Shown here: positions 18,746 to 28,017 of the stretch, piece after piece
Layout of the letters: each line of letters opens with the position of its first letter
Numbering within the stretch: position 1 is the stretch's first letter
Origin: Arthrobacter echini
Lineage (GTDB): Bacteria > Actinomycetota > Actinomycetes > Actinomycetales > Micrococcaceae
Length of the DNA stretch: 64,000 nucleotides
NCBI RefSeq assembly: GCF_004803505.1
Contig: NZ_SSWH01000011.1
Location: 1-64,000 of the forward strand
Direction: 5' to 3'
Position numbers and translations under genes: made by a program
The notes under the pieces: generated by a model
Seen by the model: only the letters and a program-made list of their open reading frames with translations
Databases searched by the model: none
What the model was told of the DNA's origin: nothing

Positions 18746-19289
18746 GTGGTCCCAGGTGCGCCAGATCGGCTCGGCTGACGAGCTGAAGACCTTCGCCGCG
18801 CGTCTGGCACCAGCCCTCCGGCCCGGTGACCTCCTGGTCCTGGCGGGGGACCTCGGCGCCGGCAAGACCACCTTCACACAGGGGCTGGGGCTCGGCCTGG
18901 GGGTGGTGGACCGCATCATCTCGCCCACCTTCGTCCTCGTCCGCCAGCACTCCTCCACCGGTCGAGGACCGGGCCTCATCCACGTGGACGCGTATCGCCT
19001 CGAGAGCGCCGCGGCCGTCGACGACCTCGATCTCGAGGCGACCATGCCCGGCAACGTCACGGTGGTCGAGTGGGGCACCGATCGCGTGGAGCACTTGAGC
19101 GGTAGCAGGCTGCACATCGATATCGCCCGCCCACGAGGTACCGGCGGAACCGGGCCTGCCGGACCGGCAGATGCAGCGGAGCCGGTCACCGAGTTCAGCG
19201 ACGACGGCGAGGACGAGGTGCGCAGCATCACCCTCGCAGGCTTCGGCGAGCGCTGGCGCGGAGGGCCGCCTGCATTGCCACTCGACTAG
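18729..19289 (+). CDS. tsaE: tRNA t6A biosynthesis ATPase TsaE
   Basis: TsaE is the ATPase that, with TsaB and TsaD, supports threonylcarbamoyl transfer to A37 of ANN-decoding tRNAs. It has 186 residues. The P-loop is GDLGAGKT (residues 40-47). The family motifs SPTFVLVRQH, HVDAYRL and TVVEWGTD follow. The C-terminus has a Gly/Pro- and Asp/Glu-rich stretch. The ATG at 18729 overlaps the alr end by 17 bp. Nine bases separate its stop from the tsaB start, so the genes form one operon. Confidence 0.94.
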   Translation: MTSSPEWSQVRQIGSADELKTFAARLAPALRPGDLLVLAGDLGAGKTTFTQGLGLGLGVVDRIISPTFVLVRQHSSTGRGPGLIHVDAYRLESAAAVDDLDLEATMPGNVTVVEWGTDRVEHLSGSRLHIDIARPRGTGGTGPAGPADAAEPVTEFSDDGEDEVRSITLAGFGERWRGGPPALPLD

Positions 19290-19298
19290 AATTGCCGG

Positions 19299-19979
19299 GT
19301 GCTTCTCCTCGCCCTCGACACCTCCGCCGCGGCCACCGTTGCGCTCCTGCAGGACGACGTCGTCGTCGGCCGGTTCGCCAGCGCCGACACGCGCTCGCAC
19401 GCCGAGGTCCTCGCTCCCGCCGTGCGGCGGATCCTCGCCGACGCCGGGGTGGCGGGCACCGACCTCGACGCGATCATCGCAGGTGTGGGTCCGGGGCCCT
19501 TCACCGGGTTGCGTGCCGGGCTGATGACTGCGCGGACGCTCGGCTTCGCCTGGGGCGTGAGACTGCACGGTGTGATGAGCCTGGACGCGCTGGCCTTCGA
19601 CGCGGTGACGCGCGGCGCCACGGAACCTGCCTCGGAGTTCCTCGTCGGGACGGATGCGCGCCGCGGCGAGATCTACTGGGCCGCATATCGCGCGCCCGCG
19701 GAGGGCGCCGTGCTGCCGGAGCTCCTGGACGGCCCGCACGTCGGTCCGGCCGCGGGACTGCCGTCTGGCCGTCCCGTCGTCGGGCGTTCGGCGAGCCTGT
19801 ACCCGGAGGATCTCGCCGGCGTGCCCGGCTTCACGACGTCGGACCCCGATGCCGCCTCCCTGGGGCGCGTCGCCCACGCCCGGCTGCTCGCGGGTCGGGC
19901 ATTGCTGGACACCTCGCCGCTGTATCTGCGGGAGTCCGACGCGCAGGTACCGGGTCCGCGGAAGCGGGCGACGGCGTGA
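19299..19979 (+). CDS. tsaB: tRNA t6A biosynthesis protein TsaB
   Basis: TsaB is the inactive ASKHA-fold partner that dimerises with TsaD in the t6A complex. It has 226 residues. The opening [19 protein letters not shown] and the [22 protein letters not shown] motif define the family. The GTG start at 19299 gives the expected N-terminus. Its TGA overlaps the rimI GTG (GTGA), so the two are translationally coupled. Confidence 0.95.
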   Translation: MLLLALDTSAAATVALLQDDVVVGRFASADTRSHAEVLAPAVRRILADAGVAGTDLDAIIAGVGPGPFTGLRAGLMTARTLGFAWGVRLHGVMSLDALAFDAVTRGATEPASEFLVGTDARRGEIYWAAYRAPAEGAVLPELLDGPHVGPAAGLPSGRPVVGRSASLYPEDLAGVPGFTTSDPDAASLGRVAHARLLAGRALLDTSPLYLRESDAQVPGPRKRATA

Positions 19980-20443
19980 GTTTCGTCCTGCGGGACCTCG
20001 CCTACGAGGACATCGAGACCATCGGGACGCTGGAGAACGAGCTGTTCCCCACCGACGCCTGGCCGCTGGAGCTGTTCTACTCCGAATTCTTCCAGCCGGA
20101 CACCAGACGCTACATCGTGGTGGAGGTCGACGGCCGGATCGTGGGCTACGCCGGTCTCATGGTCATCGATACGACGGCGGACATCCAGACCATCGGAGTG
20201 CTGCCGCGCTTCGAGGGGCAGGGCATGGGCCGCGCCATGCTCACAGAGCTGCTCGGGGAGGCGCGCCGCAGGGGAGCAGCCTCTGTGATGCTCGAGGTGC
20301 GGGCCGACAATCCCCGGGCGCAGGAACTCTATACGCGCTACGGCTTCAGGAAGATCCACATCAGGAAGAAGTACTACCGCGACGGCGTCGATGCCTGGGT
20401 CATGCAACTGGTGCTGTCGGCGGAGTCAGGAGAGGTATCGTGA
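19976..20443 (+). CDS. rimI: Ribosomal protein S18 alanine N-acetyltransferase RimI
   Basis: This GNAT-fold enzyme acetylates the N-terminal alanine of ribosomal protein S18. It has 155 residues. The acetyl-CoA loop is [12 protein letters not shown] (Q/RxxGxG/A), preceded by the DIQTIGVLP strand. The ending [19 protein letters not shown] is the RimI signature. The GTG start overlaps the tsaB stop, and its TGA overlaps the tsaD GTG. This placement between tsaB and tsaD is standard in actinobacteria. Confidence 0.95.
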   Translation: MSFVLRDLAYEDIETIGTLENELFPTDAWPLELFYSEFFQPDTRRYIVVEVDGRIVGYAGLMVIDTTADIQTIGVLPRFEGQGMGRAMLTELLGEARRRGAASVMLEVRADNPRAQELYTRYGFRKIHIRKKYYRDGVDAWVMQLVLSAESGEVS

Positions 20444-21525
20444 CCGCAACAGAACCGCTGATCCTTGGGATCGAGTCCTCGTGCGACGAGACCGGCGTCG
20501 GCGTCGTGCGTGGAACGCAGCTGCTGACCAACACCGTGTCCTCGTCGATGGACGAGCACGTGCGATTCGGCGGCGTGATCCCCGAGATCGCCTCGCGCGC
20601 GCACCTCGAGGCATTCGTACCGACACTGCAGGCAGCGCTCGCGGAGGCCGATGTCTCTCTCGAGGACGTCGACGCCATCGCGGTCACGGCAGGTCCGGGA
20701 CTCTCCGGCGCGCTCATGGTCGGCGTGGCCGCCGCGAAGGCGCTCGCCGTCGCGACGGGGAAGCCGCTGTTCGCGATCAATCATCTCGTGGCGCACGTGG
20801 GGGTCGGACTGATCGGACGAGCGCCCGCCGACGGGCTTCCTCCGGCGCTCGGCGCACTGCTGGTCTCCGGCGGCCACACCGAGATCCTGCGTGTCGTGGA
20901 CATCGCGGGCGACGTCGAACTGCTGGGTTCCACGATCGACGACGCCGCCGGTGAGGCCTACGACAAGACGGCGCGCATCCTCGGTCTCGGATACCCCGGT
21001 GGCCCGGCGATCGACCGCGTCGCGGCCGACGGTGATCCGAAGGCCATCCGGTTCCCCCGCGGGCTCTCGCAGCCGAAGTACATGGGTACGGCGGAGGAAC
21101 CGGGGCCGCACCGCTACGACTGGTCCTTCAGCGGACTCAAGACGGCGGTGGCCCGCTCCGTGGAGCAGTACGAGGCGGCGGGCCGCGAGGTGCCGGTGGC
21201 GGACATCGCGGCCTCGTTCCAGGAAGCGGTGGTCGACGTGGTCACGTCCAAGGCCGTCCTCGCCTGCCAGGAGCACGGCATCACCGATCTGCTGCTCGGC
21301 GGCGGTGTGGCGGCGAACCGGCGGCTGCGCGAGCTGGCGCAGGAGCGGTGCGCCGCGGCGGGGATCACACTGACCGTGCCGCCGATCTCGCTGTGCACGG
21401 ACAACGGCGCGATGGTCGCGGCGCTCGGCGCGCAGCTCGTGCGCAGTGGCCGGAGCCCGAGCGGGATCGCCTTCGGGACGAACCCGTCGCTGCCGGTCAC
21501 GAGTGTGGTCCTGCCGGAGGTCTGA
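20440..21525 (+). CDS. tsaD: tRNA N6-adenosine threonylcarbamoyltransferase TsaD
   Basis: TsaD is the catalytic subunit that transfers threonylcarbamoyl to tRNA A37. It has 361 residues. It starts [13 protein letters not shown]. The metal pair is His115 and His119 (INHLVAHV), with the late aspartate in LCTDNGAM. Also present are [33 protein letters not shown] and the [14 protein letters not shown] motif. The GTG start overlaps the rimI stop. A very short GC stem follows the stop (21527-21541) and may be a weak terminator. Confidence 0.97.
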   Translation: MTATEPLILGIESSCDETGVGVVRGTQLLTNTVSSSMDEHVRFGGVIPEIASRAHLEAFVPTLQAALAEADVSLEDVDAIAVTAGPGLSGALMVGVAAAKALAVATGKPLFAINHLVAHVGVGLIGRAPADGLPPALGALLVSGGHTEILRVVDIAGDVELLGSTIDDAAGEAYDKTARILGLGYPGGPAIDRVAADGDPKAIRFPRGLSQPKYMGTAEEPGPHRYDWSFSGLKTAVARSVEQYEAAGREVPVADIAASFQEAVVDVVTSKAVLACQEHGITDLLLGGGVAANRRLRELAQERCAAAGITLTVPPISLCTDNGAMVAALGAQLVRSGRSPSGIAFGTNPSLPVTSVVLPEV

Positions 21526-21699
21526 GGCCCTTCGCCCGGGCTTCTTCGGCGGCGTTCCCGTGAGCCACGAGTGCTACGACGCCCTCAGGCGTTTCAGCAA
21601 TGACCGTCGGGATTGACCACGACCAACCATAGGCGTGTCCCGTTCTACCTGGCCGTTACAACGTCGTCGCTGACTACCGCGATATGCCAGGCTGATCGA

Positions 21700-22050
21700 A
21701 TGGATTATGACACCATTCGGGCGGCAGAAGAGGAGCTACTGACATCAGCAGTTCGCCATGATCCGACCAGAGTAGAAGAACTCCTGCATCCAGACTTTGT
21801 CGAGATCGGCCGTTCTGGCAATCGGTGGACGCGTAGCGAGATCGTCGCCGCCCTCGCAGACGAAGCAGAGCACGACGTACCGGTCGCGGACGAATGGACG
21901 TTCTACCCCTTGGGACAGGACCTCGCCCTCGTCACGTATCTCATCCGAGAAGCGGGCAGAGAGAGCCGCCACTCCTCGATATGGGCGGAAGGCGAAAGGG
22001 GACCCGTGATGCGCTTTCACCAGGGAACTACAATTGCTACTTCCGAATGA
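21700..22050 (+). CDS. DUF4440 / NTF2-like small protein
   Basis: This 116-residue protein has the cone-shaped NTF2/SnoaL-type fold used by DUF4440 proteins. Typical motifs are IRAAEEELLTSAVRHDP, LLHPDFVEIGRSGNRWTRSEIV and the terminal MRFHQGT. The ATG at 21700 is the family start (MDYDTIRAAE); an upstream in-frame start at 21613 would add unrelated residues. Base composition here and in the next 1.5 kb looks lower in GC than the flanking genes. The substrate is unknown. Confidence 0.8.
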   Translation: MDYDTIRAAEEELLTSAVRHDPTRVEELLHPDFVEIGRSGNRWTRSEIVAALADEAEHDVPVADEWTFYPLGQDLALVTYLIREAGRESRHSSIWAEGERGPVMRFHQGTTIATSE

Positions 22051-22340
22051 ATCCTTCTGCGGTGAGCCTTCGTCGCGTCGGCGCAAGCACGGAGTATGGA
22101 AAAGCGGGGGAGTTGTACGTCCGCATTGCGGTTTCGCGCCTCAGACGAAGTCGCACCACCGTGAGCCGCGGAAATTCCCGTCGGTCACGTTAACCGGGTA
22201 CCGATCAGCCCGCGGACCGGAACGGAGGGAAACAGCTTCGGCGATGTCCCGCTCCGCCTCGTTGATCGATGCCATGCTGCTACGCAGGAACATACTCGCC
22301 ACCCACACAGGCCGATGCGTCAGGGCCCTAGGCTGAAAGG
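22051..22340. other. Intergenic stretch with no convincing gene
   Basis: These 290 bp contain short overlapping frames on both strands. The most protein-like is a minus-strand 50-codon frame (22141-22293) ending in NFRGSRWCDFV, which might be the tail of a lost gene. There is no start-proximal domain or ribosome-binding site. The region borders a broken GT87 gene and may be decayed DNA. Confidence 0.3.
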
Positions 22341-23639
22341 ATGTCCTTTCGGTTCCCGTTGCTTCATTCTCGTTTGACCCTTGTCCTCGTGGTGGCGGCA
22401 TGTGCTCTGGTGTGGTGGATCTCCTTCATCCACAGCCTCGACTTCAACGTGTACAGGGCTGGTGCCGGGGCGTACCTCGGGCTCGAGGGATCGACCGGAC
22501 TCTACGACCGGGAGCTCTGGCATGTCGCTGGTTCCTCGTGGCTGCCGTTCACCTATCCGCCGTTCGCGGTGCTGTTCTTTCTCCCGTATGCGGTAATCCC
22601 AGCCGGAGTCGGAGCAGTTCTTCATACGGGTGTACTGATCGTGTCCATGTTGGTCGTCGGGCATCTCGTCATCACCAGGACACCGCGGCTGAACGCCTTC
22701 CTGCGTCAACAATCCTCATGGCGCCACGCGGCGCTCGTAGGAGCGATGGTCTTCCTCGTCGGCTTCTCCGGTCCATGGCGAGAAGGCATATCCTTCGGGC
22801 AGATCAACGCGGTCCTGATGGCTGTCATCCTCCTGGACCTGCTTCGCACCACTGGACGCATTCTTCCTTGAGGTCTGCTGACAGGACTGGTGGCGGGTAT
22901 AAAACTCACTCCCCTGGCAATGGGATTGTTCTTCCTGGCCCAACGCGACTGGAAAGCACTGATCTGGATGGCCACGGGCTTCGCCGCGACCGTAGCAACA
23001 GGGTTCCTCATCACGGTGGAAGGCTCCAGGTACTTCTGGACCGAGGGCCTTTTCAGCACCAGCAGGGTCGGCAATGACGAGGACATGTACTCGGTGACAC
23101 TGAGGGCTTTCAGCCAGCGCCTGGGCTTGGCCGACGACGGCGCAACCCTCGTGTGGATCGTCTTGTCAGTAGGAACGATCCTTTGCGGCTACGTCGCTAC
23201 ACGCAGGCTCCTGGCATCGAGCGAGACCGTGGCGGCCATAGGAGTTGTTTCAACAGTCATGCTGATGATTTCACCGATCAGTTGGTTCCACCACTGGGTG
23301 TGGTTCATTCTCCTCCTGCCCTCGCTGGCCCTTCCCCCACACCCAACACCGGCGCACGTTACGCGTCGGATGCGACAAGGAGCCGTAGCGCTGTACGTGC
23401 TCTTCCTGGTGTCCTCGCTGACGATGAGCCTCCTGTATTACGGCACGATCCAGGGTCAGGGCCCCTGGTGGATGGAACTGCTCTCGTCAGTCTGGATAGT
23501 CGCCGCCGTAGCGGCCATCGCCGCTATCACGAAGACCGCGAAGAAATCCTCACCCGTTACGCCCGTAGGACCGTCGGATCAGGGGCGGAAGGCGATGACG
23601 ACGAGCGCTCCGGTTCCGTGCCCTGCCGGTTCGCCCTGA
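22341..23639 (+). pseudogene. GT87-type polyprenol-phosphate mannosyltransferase-like gene split by an in-frame stop
   Basis: Two frame-identical pieces form one polytopic glycosyltransferase of the GT87 (DUF2029) type. The first piece runs 22341-22871 and ends GRILP-stop. After the TGA at 22869-22871 the same frame continues GLLTGLVAGIKLTPLAMGL through the rest of the family to 23639. The joined protein would have 432 residues and about ten hydrophobic helices. It has the early LDFNVYRAGAGAYL and FTYPPFAVLFFLPYA motifs and the later SPISWFHHWVW. One substitution at a probable arginine codon (CGA to TGA) explains the break. The 3' end overlaps the convergent methyltransferase by 61 bp. A sequencing error or readthrough remains possible. 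Confidence 0.8.
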
Positions 23640-24307
23640 TATCCGCCGAAGATGTTCTCGACCTCCAGCCCCGCGTCCTCGAGCATGAGGCGGAGGTGAC
23701 CCTCGGACCTGAACCGCAGTGGCTGACACTCGACCTGCTCATGCCCGTCAGGAGTGATGTCGTGGGCACAGAAGTCCACCACGCCGGCTTCCTCATCGAC
23801 GTGCGTGGTCCGGTACCAGTGTTCCTCTTCGCCCTCGGGCAGGTTCACGATGCGATGGCTGCGCTCTTTGGTCCAGGCCTCCCAGCCGCGAGCTTCGGGA
23901 TCGCGTGAATCGAAGGCAAGGCGACCGCCGGGGGCGAGGTGAGAGGCGATATCGCTGAAGGTCCGGGCGAGTTCGGCGTCGTCGAGCATTTCCTGGGCGA
24001 CATTGGAGGACATGATCGCGGCATCGAAACGGGCATCGGGAGGAATCATTCGGGATGTTCCATCGACCCACCGCACCCGATCGGCGCCGGGTTTGGCTCG
24101 AGCAGCGCGGAGGGAGGTCGGGTTGGGATCGACGCCCATCACCTGGCACCCGGCCTCAGCCGCAGCGAGTGTTATGCGACCTGTTCCACAACCGAGGTCC
24201 AGCACGCGCGCGCCAGGCGTCATGGTGAGGAGCTCGAGGAAAAAGTCACCGATCGGACCCCAGCTATTGACGGCGTCATACAGGTCCGAACTGTGATTCT
24301 CACTCAT
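23579..24307 (-). CDS. Class I SAM-dependent methyltransferase
   Basis: This 242-residue cytosolic methyltransferase has motif I VLDLGCGTGRITLAAAEAG, the acidic ribose contact GVDPNP, and the later LAPGGRLAFDSRDPEARGWEAW. The C-terminal half (PEGEEEHWYRTTHVDEEAGVVDF) forms a small beta domain seen in proteins of this subfamily. The substrate is not predictable. The ATG at 24307 starts the natural MSENHSSDLYDAVNSW; the frame is open further upstream but only as an antisense artefact. It forms a minus-strand group with the next small genes. Confidence 0.88.
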   Translation of the reverse strand: MSENHSSDLYDAVNSWGPIGDFFLELLTMTPGARVLDLGCGTGRITLAAAEAGCQVMGVDPNPTSLRAARAKPGADRVRWVDGTSRMIPPDARFDAAIMSSNVAQEMLDDAELARTFSDIASHLAPGGRLAFDSRDPEARGWEAWTKERSHRIVNLPEGEEEHWYRTTHVDEEAGVVDFCAHDITPDGHEQVECQPLRFRSEGHLRLMLEDAGLEVENIFGGYQGEPAGHGTGALVVIAFRP

Positions 24308-24351
24308 CGAACCCAATGTAGCCGACCTGAGCATCTGGCACGGGAACACAC

Positions 24352-24753
24352 TCAGGAGGGCAGGTCGCCGACGTCGGTGTAGCGACGGCGCCAGTCGGCG
24401 CCTTCCTCGCCGCCGTACAGGGTCCAGTACTCGCGCCCCGAGGTGATGACGCCGTCGATTACCGTCCAGAGGGACACGACGCGGAAGATCCCCACATCCT
24501 CCTGCGGCACCTGGACCTCGGAGATCACCACGTCGCCGGCGTCGTAGGCGTTCAGGACGTCGATGCTCCACCCATTGGGGTACTGGGAGTTCACCGCGAC
24601 CATGTTGTCGCGTCCCCGGATGATTTCCCGGGTCACGGGCCAGAAGACCTCGACGTCGTCGGCGAGTGTCCGCCCCACGCCGTCCCAGTCCCTGCTCCAT
24701 ACCGACGACCAGTAGCGCCGGACCACCTCGACTGCTTCAGTACGCGCGTCCAT
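24352..24753 (-). CDS. SnoaL/NTF2-like protein
   Basis: The protein has 133 residues, with a single NTF2-like cone fold: helix VEVVRRYWSSVWSRDWDG, then DDVEVFWPVTREIIRGRDNM, then beta strands ending GVITSGREYWTLYGGEE. Proteins of this shape are polyketide cyclases, isomerases or binding proteins. Active-site residues are not assignable here. It lies 44 bp upstream of the methyltransferase start on the same strand. Confidence 0.8.
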   Translation of the reverse strand: MDARTEAVEVVRRYWSSVWSRDWDGVGRTLADDVEVFWPVTREIIRGRDNMVAVNSQYPNGWSIDVLNAYDAGDVVISEVQVPQEDVGIFRVVSLWTVIDGVITSGREYWTLYGGEEGADWRRRYTDVGDLPS

Positions 24754-24790
24754 AGGGCGATGCTACCGGCGTACCGGCGCACGGTACCGG

Positions 24791-25087
24791 TCAGGTACCC
24801 GGGGCGGAGTTGGGGATCTCGCGCCGGGTGCACTGATCGGCGCGGACCCAGGCTTCCCGGGCGATCGAGAACTCGATCCACTGCGCGAGCACAGCGGTCC
24901 TGGTCCATGCCATGGCGAAGCCGCGCACTCTCTGCCGGGAACCGTTCGGGTACTCCAGCTCGACCCACAGGGCCGGCGCGGGGGCGACGGACTCGGTGAC
25001 GCCCTCGGTCGGAGCCGGGAGCTGCACGGGCGGGACGAACTCGTGGGCCGTCGGGGGCAGTCCGTGCCACCCGGCCGCGCTAGGCAT
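24791..25087 (-). CDS. Unknown small protein, paralogue A of a tandem pair
   Basis: This 98-residue protein belongs to an unnamed family. Its core reads ALWVELEYPNGS, GFAMAWTRTAVLAQWIE and AREAWVRADQC. It is close to the protein encoded 102 bp upstream (25189-25473), with the shared frame WHG-PP, VPP-QL and GFAMAWT-TAVLAQWIE. The two therefore arose by tandem duplication. The ATG at 25087 is chosen because both copies then begin a few residues before the conserved GWHG. No signal peptide or known domain is seen. I recall similar hypothetical proteins in Arthrobacter. Confidence 0.7.
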   Translation of the reverse strand: MPSAAGWHGLPPTAHEFVPPVQLPAPTEGVTESVAPAPALWVELEYPNGSRQRVRGFAMAWTRTAVLAQWIEFSIAREAWVRADQCTRREIPNSAPGT

Positions 25088-25188
25088 GCGTACCCGGAAC
25101 CGCGTGCTCAGTCGATTGGTCCATCCCGCCACTGTACGAGGGCGGGCGTAGTCGCGTCCCGTCGGAGGGAGGATGGTCAGCGGTGCGC

Positions 25189-25473
25189 TCAGGCAGGCGT
25201 CGCCAGCACGCGACGGCGGCAGGCCGAGGCAGCCACCCATGCCTCACGGGCCCGCGAGTACTCGATCCACTGCGCCAGGACGGCGGTGGCGGTCCAGGCC
25301 ATCGCGAAGCCCTTCATGGTGCGAGTCGATCCGTCCGGGTAGTGGAGCTCCACCCACAGCGCGGGGGAGCGCTGCGGCAGGATGACCCGGCGCGTGGGAA
25401 CGTCGAGCTGCAGCGGAGGGACGTACCTGTCGGTGCTGGGTGGGATGCCGTGCCAGCCCGGTCGTTCTGCCAT
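25189..25473 (-). CDS. Unknown small protein, paralogue B of a tandem pair
   Basis: This 94-residue protein is homologous over its whole length to the neighbouring product (24791-25087). Conserved segments are PGWHGIPPS, YVPPLQLDVP, ALWVELHYPDGS, GFAMAWTATAVLAQWIEYS and AREAWVAAS. The alternating tryptophans and the basic exposed strands suggest a small folded, perhaps nucleic-acid- or protein-binding, domain. No function is known. The ATG at 25473 matches the paralogue's start position. It is divergent from the maltokinase-cap gene. Confidence 0.7.
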   Translation of the reverse strand: MAERPGWHGIPPSTDRYVPPLQLDVPTRRVILPQRSPALWVELHYPDGSTRTMKGFAMAWTATAVLAQWIEYSRAREAWVAASACRRRVLATPA

Positions 25474-25561
25474 GGGGCGAGGGTATGTGCGCGGGCCGAC
25501 ATTCAGCTGGACGTGCTTCCGCCCCACGACGTGCGGGCCCGTTGCGCCTAGGCTGGGCAGC

Positions 25562-26173
25562 ATGGCCTTCATCTACGACGTAGCCCTGAGCCCCTCCAAA
25601 GTGGACGTGCTCCTGCCCTGGCTGCCGGGTCAGCCCTGGGCCAGGGGTGTCAGCGCCCCGGAGCAGATCGCGGCGTATCGCTTCGATGATCCTGCCGGGG
25701 AGGTGGGAGTGGAGACCCTGCTGCTCAGGGACGGCGAGACCCTCCTGCAGGTGCCCCTGGCCTACCGCGGTGAGCCGGTCGCCGAGCTGGAGGAGTACCT
25801 GATCGGGACCATCGATCATCCTGTGCTCGGTCAGCGGTGGGTCTACGACGCCGTCGCCGATCCGGTGTACCTGGCGGCCATCGGGGATGCGGTCCTGACC
25901 GGTGCAGGGCAGGCCGAGCAGTTCCACGAGGTGGACGACGAGATCGTGCGGATCGAACCGACCCTCACGCTCGAGTGGAGCGCGGGGGATCACGGCCGCG
26001 CGCCCGCGGTCGCCGGGACCGACGTCGTCGAGCTCGACACACCCAGGGAGCCTGTGCTGCTCTTCCGGCGCCCCGATCCGCGCGCGGACGTCCTCGGCCG
26101 GGACGCGCTGCTCGCCGTCGTCGGTGATTTGAGGCTGCAGCTGGCCGCTGCGGGTCAGGCCCGGCGCAAGTAG
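25562..26173 (+). CDS. Maltokinase N-terminal cap-like domain protein
   Basis: This 203-residue protein resembles the N-terminal cap domain of actinobacterial maltokinase (Mak/Pep2) but has no kinase domain. It has LSPSKVDVLLPWLPGQPWARG, ETLLLRDGETLLQVPLAYRG and LIGTIDHPVLGQRWVYDA. Full maltokinases have a cap of about 200 residues followed by about 250 residues of kinase. Here the frame stops at the cap boundary without sign of decay, so this seems to be a genuine single-domain family. A role in trehalose/glucan metabolism is only suggested by homology and by treYZ 20 kb away. Confidence 0.65.
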   Translation: MAFIYDVALSPSKVDVLLPWLPGQPWARGVSAPEQIAAYRFDDPAGEVGVETLLLRDGETLLQVPLAYRGEPVAELEEYLIGTIDHPVLGQRWVYDAVADPVYLAAIGDAVLTGAGQAEQFHEVDDEIVRIEPTLTLEWSAGDHGRAPAVAGTDVVELDTPREPVLLFRRPDPRADVLGRDALLAVVGDLRLQLAAAGQARRK

Positions 26174-26198
26174 CTCTGGCGCCGGCTGGTTCTGGCGG

Positions 26199-27875
26199 TT
26201 ACAGGCCGAGTGTGTCGAGGATCGGCAGTTCGGCGCGGGTGCGTGCCCGGGCCTCGGTAGCTGTCGGTGCGGCGAGTGCGATGCCTGCGATCCGCTGGGC
26301 GTCGGCGAGTGTCACGCTGTTCAGCACGGCACCCACCGCGGCCAGCGCGCGCGGGGTCATGGACAGGGTCGAGATCCCGAGGCCGACGAGCACGACGGCG
26401 AGGGCCGGGTCCGCGGCCGCTTCGCCGCAGACACCCACGGGTTTGGCGTGGCCCTCGGCGGTGGAGCCCTCGACCGTGAGGTGCACCATGCGCAGGAGAG
26501 CGGGTTGCCACGAGTTGTTGAGGGCGGCCAGGGAGCCGAGCTGACGGTCGGCGGCCATGGTGTACTGCGTGAGGTCGTTGGTGCCCAGGCTCGCGAAGGA
26601 GACCTCACCGAGGATCGCCTCCGCGGTCAGGGCGGCCGAGGGCACCTCCACCATGACGCCGGGAGTGCGCAGGCCGGCGGCGGCGCACAGCGCGGCGAAG
26701 TCCGCAGCCTCCTGGGCGGTGGAGATCATGGGCGCCATGACCCAGACGTCGGCGCTGGCCTGCGCGGCGGCGTCGGCGATGGCCGCCAGCTGGCGCTCGA
26801 GGACGCCCGGTGAGGTGAGATCGGTGCGGTACCCGCGGACGCCGAGGGCGGGGTTGGGTTCGGTGGTGTCGGTGAGGAACGGCAGGGGCTTGTCCGCGCC
26901 GGCGTCCAGGGTGCGCACCACGACCTTCTGGCCGGGGAACGCGTCGAAGACCCCCCGGTAGGCCTCGACCTGTTCCTCGGCGGTCGGCTCGGTGTCGCGT
27001 CCGAGGAAGCAGAACTCCGTGCGCAGCAGGCCCACACCCTGCGCGTTCGCCTCGGCGGCCTGCACGGCGTCCCTGGCTCCGCCGACGTTGGCGAGGAGTG
27101 GGACCTTGTGCCCGTCGGCCGTGACGCCGTCGCCGTCGAACACCGTGAGTGCCGCCGCTGCCGCCCGGTACGCCGCTGCTGCGGCTTCCTCGTCGGCGCC
27201 CGGATCGAGGGAGATGGTGCCGGCGGCGCCGTCGACGAAGACGGAGGTGCCCTCCTCGATCCGCTCCACGCCGGACGCTGCGACGACGGCGGGCAGCCCC
27301 AGGGAGCGGGCGATGATCGCCGTGTGGGACTGCGGCCCGCCACCGGAGGTGACGAGGGCGAGGACCAGGGCGGGGTCGAGGGTCGCCGTGTCGGCGGGAG
27401 CCAGATCCTCGGCGACGAGGACGAACGGCGTATCGGAGGACGGGATGCCGGGGGCGGGCAGCCCGCGCAGCTCTGCCACGATCCGGGAGCGCACATCGAG
27501 GACATCGGCGGTGCGCTCGGCCATGTAGCCGCCGAGATTGTGCAGCATCTCGGCGACGGAGGCCCCTGCCTCCCACGCGGCTCGTTCCGCCGAGGCACCC
27601 CTGTCGATGAGCTTCTTCGCGGACTTCAGCAGCATGGGGTCCGCGGCCATGAGGGAGGTGGCCTGCAGAACCGCTTTGGCGTTGCCCGTGGCGGCACCGG
27701 CCCTGCGCTCGAGCTCTTCCTGGACAGTCTTCGACGCCGCCAGGAGGGCGTCGTTCGCTGCCTCCGGAGAGTCGTTGCGTTCGTCGGCGGGAGGTTCACC
27801 GACTGCTTTCGGCATGTGTCGGACGGGGCCGATCACGCGTCCGGGGCTGACTCCGACCCCTGCAAGATTCTCCAT
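26199..27875 (-). CDS. ptsI: PTS enzyme I (phosphoenolpyruvate-protein phosphotransferase)
   Basis: Enzyme I takes phosphate from PEP and passes it to HPr in the sugar phosphotransferase system. It has 558 residues. The phosphorylated histidine is His184 in GGGPQSHTAIIARSLG. The PEP-binding barrel contains GVGLLRTEFCFLGRD, GIRTLDAGADKP-like (VVRTLDAGADKPLPFL), FASLGTNDLTQYT and the active Cys in PVGVCGEAAADP. The ATG at 27875 has GAGGAC upstream. The frame is open 250 bases further upstream, but that part overlaps the divergent BLUF promoter. HPr is not in the window. An EIIA lies at 53358. Confidence 0.97.
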   Translation of the reverse strand: MENLAGVGVSPGRVIGPVRHMPKAVGEPPADERNDSPEAANDALLAASKTVQEELERRAGAATGNAKAVLQATSLMAADPMLLKSAKKLIDRGASAERAAWEAGASVAEMLHNLGGYMAERTADVLDVRSRIVAELRGLPAPGIPSSDTPFVLVAEDLAPADTATLDPALVLALVTSGGGPQSHTAIIARSLGLPAVVAASGVERIEEGTSVFVDGAAGTISLDPGADEEAAAAAYRAAAAALTVFDGDGVTADGHKVPLLANVGGARDAVQAAEANAQGVGLLRTEFCFLGRDTEPTAEEQVEAYRGVFDAFPGQKVVVRTLDAGADKPLPFLTDTTEPNPALGVRGYRTDLTSPGVLERQLAAIADAAAQASADVWVMAPMISTAQEAADFAALCAAAGLRTPGVMVEVPSAALTAEAILGEVSFASLGTNDLTQYTMAADRQLGSLAALNNSWQPALLRMVHLTVEGSTAEGHAKPVGVCGEAAADPALAVVLVGLGISTLSMTPRALAAVGAVLNSVTLADAQRIAGIALAAPTATEARARTRAELPILDTLGL

Positions 27876-28017
27876 CGAACGTCCTCGTCTCGTTGCCGGT
27901 TCCGCCAGGTCCACCACCATTGTGCCGTGCAGGGAGTGCTTCGGTGCCATCCCGTTGCGTGCTGGTCCGGCAGAACAAGCTGTCCCTGGTCCTGCCCACG
28001 GTCGGTACATTGGGCGT

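Noticed and set aside
22034-22401. Small overlapping frames between the DUF4440 and GT87 genes
   Set aside because: No ribosome-binding site or known motif; the 50-codon minus frame is mentioned only as a possible relic.
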